DNA of 64,000 nucleotides. Source: Lithospermum erythrorhizon (taxonomy: Eukaryota > Streptophyta > Magnoliopsida > Boraginales > Boraginaceae). A program made the translations under genes and the position numbers. Below are positions 35,275 through 49,321 of the stretch, piece by piece (positions within the stretch are counted from its first letter, which is position 1; every line of letters begins with the position of its first letter). Where the stretch lies: positions 744,001-808,000 of the forward strand of contig JADFUC010001074.1 of NCBI GenBank assembly GCA_019722365.1. Reading direction: 5' to 3'. The notes under the pieces are model-generated. The model saw nothing but the letters and a program-made list of their open reading frames with translations, searched no databases and was not told where the DNA came from.

Positions 35275-38200
35275 GCCAATTTGAGGATTGTCCGCGAGAG
35301 TCGAGTAAATAAAATCAATAGAAGACCTTTGGTGAATAATATTTGGCAATCGATGGCGGAAGGAACATGAAGCGGCGTCTGTGACCACGATCAACTTTCC
35401 TCGCGAGGACAAAATGAATGTCAAGCTCTACATGCTTTGTCCGTTGATGTTGAACTGGATTTTCGGAGAGATATTTAGCGATAACATTGTCACAGTACAC
35501 AATAGTGGCTTTTTGTAGCGGATGATGAAGCTCAATGAGGTTCTGCGTAGCGGCGTACCTCGGAGCACTACATTGGCAATCCAGATGTTAAACCTGCTTA
35601 TTTAGAATGTAATCCTGATGACTTGGCGTTTGGAAGACCGAGGGAGATGAGGTTATCGCTAAAAGACACAAAACCCCTAGGTGGACTTTCTTGTATTAGG
35701 GCACCACACTTGTCTAAATGCGATATAAGAAATCAAAGCACAAAAAGAAGATTTATATAAGTGGAGGCCATAATTGAGAGTATCACGGATGTATCGAAGC
35801 CCAGCGGCGAGGGCGAGAGCATGTGTGAAGTACATCATGAGTATGCATGAATAGACAGAGTTGCTGAACGGCATAAGAAATATCCGGCCGAGTAAATGTG
35901 AGATATTACAGAGCACACCACCATGCTAGCTTGAGTTGAATCCTCGTCTACGAATTCACAGAGACCGCGCTGACTTTGACTTGGCCCATGTGATAGGAGT
36001 GGTTGAAGAACTTTGCATGAGGACATGTCAGCGCGAGAGCAATGGTAACCACGCATACTTTTTTGAGATAAGAGCAGATCCGCTCGAATGATGGAGGTAA
36101 CATGTACAAAAAATAAGCAGGAGCCCAGATACATCCGCGAAGTGCATTCAAGAGGGACATAATGGACTGCGAAGAGACTTAGAGGATGAAGAGAGAATAA
36201 TATCATCAACATGGAGAAAAGGATAAGTCGTGTCACAACCTCGCCGATAGATGAAGAGAGAATGATCAGATTTACTATAGGTGAAGCCAATAGTGGAAAC
36301 ATAATCAGCGAATCTGTGATACCATGCCCGGGGGGCTTGTTTGAGGCCGTATAGAGATTTGTGTAGCTTACAAACATGATCCGGATAAGAAGGATCTCGA
36401 AAATCCAAAGGCTGATACATGTAAACCGTCTCATGTAAATCGCGTGAAAGACATTTTTCAACATCCCTCTTGATGAATGGACCGTGATGATCGAGGGAAA
36501 GAGCGAGGTCGAAAGCAATGCGAATAGTGGCGGGTTTGACTACTGGTGAAAGTATTCGCCTTGATTAAAGGCCTCTTGTTGAGGTTTTGCCGTCACCTGA
36601 GAGCGAGCTATAATGCTCAAAAAGAACCATCAGATTTGAATTTAAGGCAAAAAATCCATATAGAACGAATTATATTGACACTAGAGGGGACGAGGCACTA
36701 ATTTCCAAGTATTATTTTTGCTTGTTAATGGCACCGGCAATCACCTATATTTACAAGATGTTTCCAGTCGATCACCTATGTTTCAAGCGGAGTCCCGGTC
36801 GATCACGTATCTTTTCCAGATAGGTGATCGGCTGATTCGTGTCAGTAAACTGAAACATAGATGATCGGTAATATTAGGTAAATATATCGGAGGTAATTTA
36901 GTCAATTCAACATTTAAATGTTATTAATGACCCAAAATACTTCTCTTATAACATTTGTCACCTCATTTCTCTCCTTAATTACAATCTCGCTCCCAATTTT
37001 TTCCACAAACTAATAATCTTAATCACCATCTTCATCTTCCCAATTCAAACCTCATCTCCATCGAACATTGAACTCCATCAAAATAAGAAAAATAGTACCT
37101 TGTGAAATTTACCCGAACCTAACCTACAAGGACCACACATATCGAAATTGGGAAGATAGTCATTGACCGAATCTTGAATTCAAACCAGCATGACACCGCG
37201 AAGGTGAAAGACCGACAGACTGTGTTGGTGCGAAGAGCTTGCCAATTTGAGCATTGCTAGCAAGCTAGGACCGAGGATTGCAAGAATGCCACTTTTCAAT
37301 TATAATCCACCCCATTTTTATAGCTTTCTTTCTACCCCCATTTCTCGCTTTTCTCTATATCTCTGCATAATGACTCCGTGGAGCGCGAATGTCAATTAAG
37401 TCAAACCACATTTACCGTTCGAGTATCGCAGAAACGAGTAAATAAAATAAATATAAAGACCAGGAAGCCACTTGCATGATTGAGCAAGAAAAATTATTTC
37501 ATAAATTGAACTGGTAAGACAAACCGAGTGGGGGAGAAACGGGTATCATTGTTACAATGGGCGAGCGTTATTAAGAACGTTTAAATATGAAATTGACTAA
37601 ATTAGCCCCACAGCTTATGTTTACTCTTATATTAGGCTTTAATGTTGCAATAAATAATCTGCCCATGCTTAATTTCATCGTTTAAATAAATCACCCATGC
37701 TTTCAAACTATTTAGCAGATCACCTATCTTTGAAAAGTTCCACTGCTCACCCATTCGACATGAAAACAAAAATGTAAGTTCCCTTACCTAAAAGTCACAT
37801 GCCTCATGAGGACGAAGCATCGACGGGAATATTTTTAAAGATAAAGATTTATGGAACGGTTTGAAACATAAAAAGACTGATTGGAAACATCTTATAAACA
37901 TGCATCATTTCCTCGCCATTAACCCTATTTTTTAATTAAAGTATTCATCATTTATGCATTATTTAAATCAAATGGAGGGCAGCATTGGTTTTTGGGAACG
38001 GGGACGGCTTTAATCTGAGGCACCACTAAGGTATTTCTTTGGGTTCTCATTTCAAATATCACTGAGACTTCAAAGCATCTAAGAAAAGTCTGGCCCTAAT
38101 AGGAGCTGGGTCATGTCAGCCTCTGTAAAGAAATGGCTGGGTCGATCATTAGGTTTGTTGTCGCCAAGTTAAAAGGATGGACGTAATGGTCCGGCTGGTC

Positions 38201-38700
38201 ACGTACGTAGACAAAAGTGGCACCTGGCCTGCATTTGGGCGAGTGGTGGTCTGGCGCGTATAGCTGGCCGAGCTGGGAAGTCACCGATCCATTGCAGGCA
38301 ATGGACGCGCTGCCTAAGAAGCCGCATGGCGGCCTGCCTGTCACGGCAAAGGAAATCCTTGGTCTCATCAAAAGACGACATGTCTACTTATTTATGTTTA
38401 CGGTAACAATGTTACAATATTTGTAACCACGATGATCGAGTGGATAACCAAGGGAAGACATTACGGCGTCAATCGAGGTTGAAGTTTATCAATGTCATCA
38501 GGCGGAAAAGGGTAAATTGCAGATATCTCGAACAATACGTAGAGATCGTAGTTGGGTCAGTTCCCGTGATGTTGCAATGGCGGCGGTACGGGTACGACAG
38601 ATTTCGCGAGGTAAGTATATGACGCTGCAAGATAAAATAAGCTGCAGGCAGCATGATGCCACAAAAAATTCTAGAGGCCATACCTATTCAGTTGTCCTGA
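35275..38700 (-). pseudogene. Copia LTR-retrotransposon pol remnant (split by a MULE)
   Basis: Read on the minus strand, integrase C-terminal sequence lies at about 38470-38350 (YPLDHRGYK, then SSFDETKDF in another frame). The linker to reverse transcriptase follows down to 37924. After the inserted Mutator-like element, RT resumes at about 36710 (TWKLVPRP) with landmarks LHKSLYGLKQAPRAWYHRFA and FLHVDDII at 36420-36148. RNase H follows, with YCDNVIAKYLSENPVQHQRTK near 35500-35430 (written here without its last residues) and VELDIHFV. The order integrase, RT, RNase H defines Copia. Frame shifts and stops are frequent. No LTR was identified, and the 3' end is cut at the CACTA border at 35274. 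The element could not move by itself. Confidence 0.8.
36724..37923. mobile_element. Mutator-like non-autonomous element inserted in Copia pol
   Basis: The ends gttaatggc (36724 side) and gccattaac (37915-37923) are inverted. The next 200 bases also match in inverted orientation: acaagatgtttccag near 36748 against its diverged complement near 37890, and ggtaatttagtcaattcaac near 36892 against the complement near 37590. Flanking bases resemble a 9-bp duplication, caaaaataa on one side and aaaaaatag on the other when read on the Copia strand. Removing the element leaves the Copia frame running from a LIKN stretch into NNTWKLV, which supports the borders. The interior has no transposase. Confidence 0.7.
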
Positions 38701-40380
38701 CGCGATTGTCGACAAATCAGACGCTTCATTCAAATTTTTACCATTTCGAGAAAGCCCGAAAAGGAAAGATACTTCAATGGTCGAGTTACATTTTGAAGGA
38801 ATCATTAAGAATTCTGGCGCCATCACATTAGGGAAGACATTTAATCTCTTTTGTTAAACAGAATGGTAATTAAGACCTCTAAACACACAAACGTAGAAAA
38901 GACTCGAGATTTCCATGATGGAAAAAGTCTAGAAGGTATTATCCAATAAGCATTTAATCGTAAGATTCTTAAGACATTGCTGATATTCAAAATCACTATG
39001 CACTATATCAAATAGCATGGTAGTAATAGACATAGAATTATTAAATGAAAATTTTATATATTAATAGTGTTACGTGCCAATGAATATCGATAGGTATGAA
39101 AAAAATATCCAATACATTTAATAAAAATTATTCTTTTCTAAAGAGAGGTTAAATCAAAGCGCCTCCCGGATGCACCTTGTGACATTCATGCCATAAACGG
39201 TGGTTCAAATTGAAAAAAATTGCATTGGTCAGGCCGGCCGAGCCGGCGCGTAGGACGAGCGCGCGCGGTGAGTTTCTAGAACTATTACATCTCATGAGCT
39301 TAGTGCAATCTCGTCCGCGTCCTTTACTTTAAAAACCAAACGTCAAATTCGAAGTGGATACACAATATCAATAATTGGAGGCGGAAAGATGTTCTTTCCG
39401 ATTTTGGGGAATAATAGGAGACATTTTTAAATTGTAAAGAGAGTGGTATTGTGATGAATGTTGCATTTCACCATAACCAATTTGGCTTTTAACCGAATGA
39501 CCATTTCCAATAATGATTTGATTATTTTTAAGTTAAATTAAAAACATAGTGAGGAAGTAGGTATTCCTCACACATCATGTAAGTGAGCCCCATTATCCAA
39601 AAAGAGTCTAAAGATCCATAATTCAATCATTATCAGAAAGGCATGGCCTGCTCAATCAGAAAAGTGAAATGGCACGAGATTAGGCTAAAAGCGCCTATCG
39701 GGCTCGGGTCCACGTGAAATGGGATGTTTCCGCAAACGGGTCCAATTCGCCGTAAGGATCGAGTATCAAGCACATTGGTCCAGATCGCCACCTCAGCGGA
39801 GCCGACTTAGCAGGGCTCGGTAAAGAAGTAGTGGTCATTCTATTGGTTTTTGAAAAGTTCAAAAGCAAAATGACAATGGCCCATCGCGTGAACAACGTGG
39901 CCTGCTTTCATTACACCCACTAAGTAACATTTTTTCCATCACTCAACTAAACATTCAAAAGACGCCATAATAAATGATTCCATTGGGCTTGATCAAGCAA
40001 TGACTCCGAAATCAATTTTAAAAGTGGGTCATTTGCATAAGACTTTAATTAAGCATCTTAATTAAAGTAAAATTTTGTGTAAAAGCGGGTTAATAAAGAT
40101 AATAAGCAATTTACAACCCTTTCAACAAATTAATAACATTCTAAATCAAATTTCTAACCGTCATTCGTCACACCAATTTAACCCAAATTCCATTTCACCA
40201 CCACCCTAAACCGCCCTCTCGATTTCACTCCAATTCACCCTAAATCAATTGAATTTGAAAACCTCCTAATCCTTAAACCCCAAATATATAATACCCAAAT
40301 CGATTTATACCCTATTAAACCCTAAATAATCCCCCAAATCGATACGAAACCCTAATTCGATAAGTAGTCGTTCAAGGAAA
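38701..40380. other. Unassigned degenerate repeat DNA
   Basis: Probably further upstream Copia sequence and flanks of the next element, but I recognise no domain. A 66-codon frame at 39695-39895 (minus) has no convincing family match. The stretch 40160-40380 is C-rich on the plus strand and resembles the leader of a transposase gene. Confidence 0.35.
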
Positions 40381-40389
40381 ATCACCTTA

Positions 40390-43300
40390 GACCCAATGAT
40401 GAAGTTTTTGGGCGTCAGCTTATGTACGAGTCCTCGTGAATATGTCATGTTGTCGTGTTACATTATAACGTTCGTTTAAAAAAGTGAACTCTAAATATGC
40501 CTACGTAGCGTAACATTGATTTTTTGATTATCAGACGCTAATACTAATTGGGTAATGGGTAGAGTCTGGGCCTTTAGAGCAGTCTTCAAAAGGTGATTTT
40601 GTTTTTAGTGTGTTTACAAGATCCTAAAAGAAGCAGGGTTCCAACGTGTCGAGACTTTTAAGTTACCTAAAAATATTTGCCAGCTTGTTACTATACCCAT
40701 AATGAAGTTTATGTGATGCTCACTTTGTTCTAATAAGAACAACAAATGGCTTGAGAGAGGACTCGAGACGAACGAAATTTGAAAGATTAACATGAGTCCG
40801 CTGAGAGAGGCTTACAGTTTCTGAAAGTATCGATACGAAGCACAAGTTTTATTGAAGCTCCCATTGGATTGGCGACAATCAGTGTCAGTATTTGAAAGTT
40901 GTCATGCGTTTGGATGAAAGTCGTTGCATTTATACTGTCAAGTCAAGACGGGCGAAACGACGGAGCTTGTTTTAGACGGTAATCGAAGTCACTCAGAGAT
41001 CACAGGTCACATTCAAGGACGACTATCTCGAGATGGCTCATCTAACAGGGTACGACTCATCCGGCGACGACGTATATCGATTTTATGTTCTATACGACGT
41101 GATCACGACGGCCACGCATTTTTGGTACCTGCGCGTAACTCCATGCTATCGCCTTCATTCTGTGAGCAAATACGCCAAGGAGGTCGCGGTGCCCGACTAT
41201 GTGTAGGATAGCCGCAAGCATGACATCGATGTACCGACATGAGAAGTCAAGTAATAGGCAAGTAGTAAAGAAAGAACCGTTTTAATGCTCGAGAAGAGTT
41301 AATACGCGATGTTTAAACCTCGAACACAGCGGCGCAGGCGAGATAAAGTATTGGGTTACATGCTAGACACGGAGCGCATGAAAGAGATGCAGGAGAGTGG
41401 TCGGGCCGAAAAGTGTTAATCCGGTGAGTCCGAATGGTGTACTGGGAGACAAAATATAGCGATATCTTACTTTGATAATGCCACTCAACTTCGAAGCGAT
41501 GGGGATCAGAATGTTCTAAGGTTGACCGACGACGCTAAAAGAAGAGGAGGTATGTCCATTTCAATGAGAAGGACATACAAAATCCTAAGTTATTCCTGTG
41601 GTTGTTTTAAGTTCTTCTTAGTTCAAGGAAGTTATGACACGGCATACAACTACAAGGAAGATTTACGGTTCACTTGTACGAAAATCACAGTTACAAAGTG
41701 ACACCAAAGGAACGGAGGCATGCTGTCATTAAAAAAGAGAAAGAAACTAAACGACACAGATTTCAAGTGATCAAACTGATCAAGAAAACATAAGAATCAG
41801 ATGTCTTCAAAGTTTCAAGGAGACTGTGAAGAGTAAATTCGGTTGGCCAAAGTTTTACAAGATCGGTTCAAAGTTACTACCCGATATTTCGCCAGCTGCC
41901 TCAAAATCGCAGCTTGGGACAAGAAATTTGGCATATGATTACGTACAACCAAGTCACAGTAACTGCAGGTCTTCAAGCCATGCAGGCGCATTGCCACCGA
42001 GCAAAGATAAGCTAATACGAGGATAAGAATAGAGTCGGTATTGTACCTATCCCGGATCACATAATTGTATTTGCAAAGTATGAAGAGAGTAACAAAAAAG
42101 ATCCGTAACGCCGTCTAGGGATATATGTACGTTGAAAGTAATCAAAGCCTAAGGGTTTAAAAGCTGGATGGTGGTAAAACTTATTGGATTGATGCCATAC
42201 TAAAGTGGATCCACAAACAACAAATATTGAGTGCAAAGTGGCCTCGATCCAAATAATGGACGGTACAATTTATTGGGCCGCGGTTGAAAAACAAACAAAG
42301 AAATTCGAAATGGTTTATACAAGCTCTTCAAAGATCTTCAATCACAACAAGAGCAATATATGATTACGAAAGACAAACAAAAAATTGTTTTTGCTTTTCT
42401 TTTACTTATTTGACTATCTAGTATTCCATTCTAACACTAACTAATACGCTGGGGCTTATGTGAGCGCACTCATGAACATCGCTAAGAATTGAACATAGAA
42501 ATCAAGTGGTTTCAACACATATACGAACTTCAAGAGACATCACAATCACAACTATCGGTAGACAAGCCCATGGACCTCGTGAACGCCGCCACGTCATCTC
42601 AAGGAAATGTATCCCACGCCTTAATTGATGGAAACTAACGCCGTACGCCTAAATCGGTGTAAAGCATTTTTTCCTCTACATGTAAAAATCGACATGTCAC
42701 AGATTAACTTTACAATCATCTAATTCATTTATATTATCCGCTAGAGATAAAACCAATCATTAATGTTATAGAAAGGATTAACAATTAATAGATACTAAAC
42801 CAGCCCATTATACCTCGTGTAATTAACAAATTAATGTATAAGAGAATTTATTTTGCTAACGGAACGTCATATGCCCGAATGGACTCGATGACATGGTGTG
42901 TTCTGCAGGTTAGCGGAGAACGGTTTAAGTGTTGATTTAAGGAAGAGGGAATGTAGTTGTGTCATAGGGCAACTAACCGAATTCCATGGCTACGCTATTC
43001 TTCTTATTTACTCTAGAAACAACTTCCACCGACTGGGTGATATCATACAAAGTTGACACATTTTAATACCAGTATGAAATGTATTGAACCAGATTTCAAT
43101 TTCCCTTTCTCTCAATGGCTGTGTGAGGACCAACAAATATCACTATACTAACCTCTAAGTATGTTGCCAGTGTGCCTAAAGAGGCCTAAGCCGAAAGGCA
43201 GAAAGACATAACCGAAATCCAAAAGTAAAAGGAAAATATAAGCTCACTACATGAAATAGTCAAACATGTAAATATCGTTGAGTTCAAGGTCACAACAAGA

Positions 43301-43440
43301 ACATGTCCAAAGCAAGAAGGCCGAGAGAAAGTCAGCTGAGCCGGGGTCATCCAAAGAAAGTTCTAATAACAACAAACAAAGAACAAGCCTACACACTTAA
43401 AGAATTCAGAAGAACAAAAAGTCGAGTACGAAGCATGTAA
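40390..43440 (+). pseudogene. Decayed MuDR-like (MULE) transposase region
   Basis: The clearest sign is near the 3' end, at about 43270-43310. There the plus strand reads as CKY followed by VQGHNK, the pattern of the C-x2-C-x4-H-x4-C zinc knuckle that closes plant MuDR-type transposases, with the second cysteine changed to Arg and a stop beside it. A lysine-rich, glutamine-rich tail follows (43310-43440), as in these proteins. Upstream frames at 40740-42400 show short blocks of charged sequence but are broken by many stops, and I could not place the DDE residues. Assignment rests mainly on the C-terminal pattern and on the neighbouring Mutator-like elements. Confidence 0.4.
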
Positions 43441-46400
43441 GTTAAGGCCATTCCATTTTACGCTTATTCATTTTATTTTGCACGCTTATTCCTTTCAAAT
43501 GCCTTTCATTTTGCACAATATGAACATGATCTTTGAATATATTTGTTGTAGCTCGACAACCTCGTGATATTGGATTTAATGACGAGAATATCAGACATCT
43601 AATGTTCCTACTACACAGCCTGCCGTTCTTCTGCAATCCTAATGCTGCTACCATAGCCTTCCAAGTCGCCTCAACTTCACAAGTCAGGAAGCTAACCTAA
43701 TCCCATACAACAGCTGAACCTACCGGGAAGGACGACAAAGAGCTAAGAGCTAAAACGAAGTTAACACATGTTTCAGACGCCGATTTGTCCGCACTCAGTC
43801 CCTTATGTTCGGTGACATCTTTTGGCGCTATCTTTCGACAGCCTAGTCATGTTTAAGATATCGCACTTGGCCGTAAAGGTTTGTTTAAGGCGCTTGGTTT
43901 TAAACAGTAAGCCCGGTGGTTTTATGCAGTATTCCATCTAAAACACGTAAAAGAAGATGTATTGAGAGGTAAGCATTTTAATATTGATTTGCTTATATTT
44001 GTGCTTATCTTTATCAACTCAACTCTCAGAGACTAAAAACACAACCGACAAACACTCTCAAAAGCAGAGAATTCTAAACACTATTCATCAAAACAAAAAC
44101 GAAATGTAAAAATCAAACACCATTCATCAAAATCGAATTCAAACACCATACATTCTTGTAGCAAACACCATACATCAAACACCATACATTCTTGTAGAAA
44201 ATACAAAATTCAAACACAAAAAATAGAAAAAATTGAAATCTAATGGGGCAAGGCTATCACATTTGACTCATTTCCCCCATACATCCAATTCAAAATAACA
44301 ATCAAAAAGAAAATAGAGCCTTTGAGGTATTTTCAAACAACAAGGGCTTTTCAAGGAGCCGCTTCTTCTAAAAATATTAGCATTGTCCAAATTTAAGTTG
44401 TGCAATTGTCTCTCATTTTTTCCCTTCATAACCACATCTCAAAACCTTTCAAATCGGATCCTACGCGACAGCCGATTTAAGTACCACCTTCTACGTATAC
44501 TTTATCCACCCAATCCATCCAATCATGACCTCCAGCATACTAAAAACAGAATTTTCGTTTAGAATTCAGTTTAATCATCAAAATCAGGGCTTCAAAATTA
44601 ATAATAACAACTTACCTAAGTGAATCGACATGCCAAGAATCGCTTCCCAGATTTCTTTTGTTTTTGATACCCTCTTAATGCAATAATTTTACCACAAAAA
44701 CTTGCAATAAACGAAGTTTTCTTCATTGACACTAATATACATAAATAAAGGTAATCAATTGGGGGGGAAAGAGATTTTTGAATTCAGTGGTTTTGAATTC
44801 TAGATTTTTAAAATTTGTTTAACGTAAGTTTCTATTTAGGTAATCAATTGGGAAAAGGTTTATTTGAACTCTAAATACTACATTTGCCCCTATTTAAATA
44901 ATTCTATAACTTATTTAAAAACTAATTACACAATTGCCCAACTAAAAAAAAGCTAATGCATTTAATTTCTGCAATGGACTAATTCACGGAATGGCCGGTT
45001 TAGTATAGGTTTAATCAGTTTAACGGGCGCAATGGAAAAATAAGATACACAAATGCGCAGAGAGCATTAGTCTCGATGGACGCCAATGCCTTTTGCCCAA
45101 AAAAAAATTACGGTATTCTCAAACCTATCACTTCCATCATTAATAGTTAAGACGATTTTAGTATAAAGCTAATGTGGGACCATCTGCTGTTCGCTCGCCA
45201 CCATCAGTAGATCGATACGGGTGAGCACTGGGATGTACACAAAGCATGCTTTTATTGATTACCATGGGGGAGTTTGTTTTATTTTTATGGCAGTGGCAGA
45301 TAGAAAGGATAAAGTTATAGTGAGCTGGGAAATTTTAGGTAAAAAATCTGTGCTCTAATTTCACGATAGAGTCACAATAATTTTGTATTCTTTATAATGA
45401 AAAGGTAAGGAGATTTATAGAACATGTGTTCATATAACTTTGGGCGAGCTTAACTCCAATATAACAACAATATAATATACACTAATATCGTGTATCATAT
45501 TGTGAGCGAATCCTCACAACTGTCAATTTGGCGTAACAACCGGCCACTTAATGACCACTTATCAAGGAGAGCCACTGCTTATTACACAAATTACAAGAGA
45601 AAACAGTGGACGCAAAGTTTCAACATTACGCTTTTAAACAACGACTCCATTGTAAAGAGTTAATTAATCAAAAGATAAATAATCCTACAGGTTAACAAGA
45701 AGATTTCAATTTTGATCACACTCAAATGAGTCAAAGCAGCAATATATATCCAATAAGATAAATGAAGAATAACTCCCAAAGAAATATCGGCATTCTTCCC
45801 TCGCTTATAACGCTCAATACAGTAATAATATACGCAATATTCGTCACTCTTACTTCCACCAAAGTCAAGACCTGAAGATACTTTTGTCAAATTGTTGCCA
45901 ATCAAAACGCAACTCTCCACGTAATTTACTGGCACCATATTCATAATTAATCTCGACCAGCTAGACTGATCATATATAGGTGTCGCGGACTAGAATGTGG
46001 CCCCATACGGGCCATATCCTTAAAGTGAAGTTTGAGTCGGTCTGATAATGATTGTTGGCCCATTATCAGGCCTTGAAAATTAAGCCCAAATTCTAGAGAA
46101 CCCGGACTCAAGCTGGATTGGAATGTTCACATTCAAATTTTAAAACGATATCCAAGTGATAATGAAAAATAACAAAACAATTCACTCATTTGCAGAGTAA
46201 ATTATATGTATTAGCCTTTTAGTCAATATCTTAATGAGTATTAATAACATTTTATTTAATTTTATTCTAAAAATATAATTAGATATGACATTATCACCTA
46301 CCTTTTTTTCTTTTACTTTTTCTTAAAATTTGTATTTAAAAAGTTAAATTTGAAGCATGATTGCATTAATAGATAAGAATGATATCCATCAAAACTTTAC

Positions 46401-48690
46401 ATAATGCTCAACTCAAGGTTTATTTATTTTATTTGTATTTCTAATTTACAATATTATATAATCATATTTTTCATCAATAATTTTCTTTTTTTTTTTAAAA
46501 AGGGTTAAATTTGAGTTCCATTGCTCCATATATTTTACGCTGTCTACCTTTGGATATCATAAAGGTCGGTGTGAGACAATACTGAGTGACTAACCAAATC
46601 CACTTTCATCACATTTCCGTATTGCCGGTATTGGCTTGTTTAGCCCAAAAAAATTAAGGAATTGATGTCTTTTATTGACCAAACAATTTAGGATAATATA
46701 AACCTTTATAACTTAATGTCTAATTTTTTTTTTTTACCAAACGATAATTAAAAAAATTACATACGAGTATCATACAATAATTAAATTTTAAACTAAGTAC
46801 TCGCGCGAGAATTCATGTAAACAACGGTTTTCTCTCAGTTTACCATGGTCGCTCGCTTGGATATATTTAAACCGATGAAACCACTAAATGACCTGGGCCG
46901 AAACTCAGAAATGTAAAAATTAACTTCAAGAGGGAATCAAACTGTAGAGATCTATCATAAGCTTTCTCCCTGATACCGCGAATATTCAAATGCGCTCGTT
47001 GTTGTTGGCGACTCATGTTCAAGTTGTTGATTATCTTGTTGGTAGATATTTCAAAAAGTCGGATAATTATTTAAATGTTTTGAGTATCGATCAATATAAA
47101 TGCTTTATCTATAGTGTGATGTGAAACTCATACTTCGTAGAAAGTACGTAGACATCTTATGAAACCATAAGCCGGGTATTTTATCTAGTCAAATATTAAC
47201 CATACTTCATCTGTTTTTTTATTACTTATTGTTTTAATATTTATTATCACTGAATATATGAATCTAATTTGATGCATCAATTAATAATTATTTATTTAGA
47301 CACTCCTTAAATATCAATGCTGTGCTCGATTAAGCTAGACTTTAATTAACAATATTATCCTAACATTTCTATCATATTGAATAAAAAATACTTGGTAATA
47401 TTTTTATTATCTTTTTACACTTTATCTTAGATAAAATTTCAATTCTCAGTGTAATGATTGCCTCTAATTAATGAAAATCAAAAGATAAAATTTGCATAAA
47501 TATTATATAACATATTTTTTTGTCAAAAACAATCATGTATATTGGTAAAGGATATTAGCTTAAGGGCCCTTAGTCCAGAGTTGGAAATGAAATGGACATA
47601 GAGAATAAAGACAATTGAAGTAAAGCTAAGATCAAAGTGAGGGATAAAACTTGAAAGTAGATGGAAATATATTAAAACTATAAAACAATAACTAAAATTA
47701 TTAATCAAGAAATATAAGTCAAACAGATAATCAAAAAGTGATAAAGAAAATAAGTTAAACTAAGTGAAAAAACTAAAGTTACTCCCTTTATTAATATAAT
47801 CATTATTAATACAAGACATTTACCCAAATTTCCACAAACAGCCTCTAACATGTCTACTTATTCGTAATACTTACTCTACTGCCTTTGCTTTGGTAATTTA
47901 CGTGACATTTATTTGTAATACCTTCAATATCCGTATTCGTACCTATAATACTACCTTCATCGTTAATTAACAAAAAAAGAAAAATAAATGATTTCATTAT
48001 ATATTTAGAAAAGATAAACTTATCCAAAAAAGAAATACGGAGTAAAAATATTAAGAGGCAAAAAACTCCAATGTAAAAATTGTATTGATAAAATAAATGC
48101 TCAATTATAATGAGATAAGAAAGCCACACACAAGTCACGTTTTATTACTTAACTAATATTTAAATAATTCTTACGGAAGAGATAAGCAGACACTTTTTAA
48201 AAAGATGAAAAAGGATTTGACTCCATTATTTTGATACATAAAAGCGATCAATCGACAATATCAGAGGCAAACATACGCCGACAGCCTGCTTAACCCATTA
48301 TATTATATCGATAAGAGAGATTACTATGTACTCAAACATATCAACATGTCAAATAAGATGGGTTAGTTAGATTATCGTGTACCTAATTCCAGTGACATCC
48401 TTTGCATTAATGGAAAGAAATCTCGTGTGTGGGGCAATGAAACATGAGCCAACATTGATACAAATATTGTTTGCTATCAATTTTCAAACAAAAGGTAGTA
48501 TTGTTACACATGTCACTCTTTGGAATAGTCCTCACTCACTCTCACTATGTTATAAATTCAATAGTCAAGAATGTTTTATGATCATCACATTCTTGATTAC
48601 ATTCATAATACCAAAAACGACTTTAAGTTTATACCATTTTAATAGTTGTTGCATATTAATAGTCTATCATTGAGAATTGCTTTGTTGAAA
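43441..48690. other. Repeat-derived and AT-rich spacer
   Basis: At 44080-44220 short tandem copies of caaacaccatacattcttgt occur. At 44760-45110 there is sequence typical of a transposon edge (gcgcaatgg, then tgccttttgccc). A 94-codon frame at 45660-45944 (minus) has no recognisable family. From 46000 the composition returns to ordinary AT-rich spacer, with the DUF1685-like gene promoter expected just before 48690. Confidence 0.4.
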
Positions 48691-48695
48691 AACTG

Positions 48696-49321
48696 ATGAA
48701 AAACAGTGGCTTTGATGATGAAAAGTCAATGATCACTTATGTTTCTTGTTGTCAAGAAAAAGAAGATGAATTAAGTTTCAGTAACACATTGGTGAAGAAT
48801 GGTGATGATGGTAGGAGCACTTCGATGCCACGAAGGCGGAGAGGGGAGAAAAGGGAAGAGGGGTTGTTGAAAACTATGATGATAACTAGACCAAAAGGAG
48901 GGAACAAATATTTGTGTATGGATAGTGAAGAAGTGAAAGCATGCAAAGAGTTAGGCTTTGAGTTGGAAGATGACAAACTCAAGCTTGAATTTGATGCAAC
49001 ATTAATGCCTAGTGTTCTCTCTGGCTCTGCTTCTCAAACTTCCATTGCTGCAAGCAATAGCAGTAGTAATGCTGATTGGCGTATCGCCAACCCTGGTATT
49101 AATGAATGTTATTACAGTTTTTGTGGTATTTTGACTATTTTCTCAATGTATAAGGTCCTTCATTTTCCATTTGTTCACTAGTTGGCAATCTCTACCAGTA
49201 CTAATATGCAGTTTCAATGGATTTAGGTGATGATCCTAGAGATGTCAAAGCGCGACTCAAACTTTGGGCACAGGCTGTAGTACAAGCATCATCATCATCA
49301 CATAGACGAGCAAGAGGTTAA
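48696..49321 (+). CDS. DUF1685-like plant protein (2 exons)
   Basis: Exons 48696-49095 and 49227-49321, joined at a GT-AG intron in phase 1, encode 164 residues. The N-terminal third is acidic then strongly basic (MPRRRRGEKREE, about residues 45-56), a possible nuclear localisation signal. The central segment CMDSEEVKACKELGFELED (about 74-92) corresponds to the LTDEDLDELKGCxDLGFGF region of DUF1685 proteins. A serine-rich linker leads to DWRIANPGDDPRDVKARLKL and WAQAVV, the diagnostic C-terminal block. The usual LPALELCYSM segment of the family is not evident, so this is a divergent member. Function is unknown for the family. The start is the first ATG in the open frame. A His/Arg-rich tail ends the protein. 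Confidence 0.78.

Noticed and set aside
38111..38371. Overlapping open frames on both strands, 69 to 86 codons
   Set aside because: They overlap the Copia integrase end and linker, whose correct frame shows YPLDHRGYK and SSFDETKDF. The other frames are shadows.
45660..45944. 94-codon minus-strand frame
   Set aside because: Looks superficially protein-like (ESCVLIGNN, CVYYYCIERY) but has no partner exons or family resemblance that I could identify. Left as unassigned.
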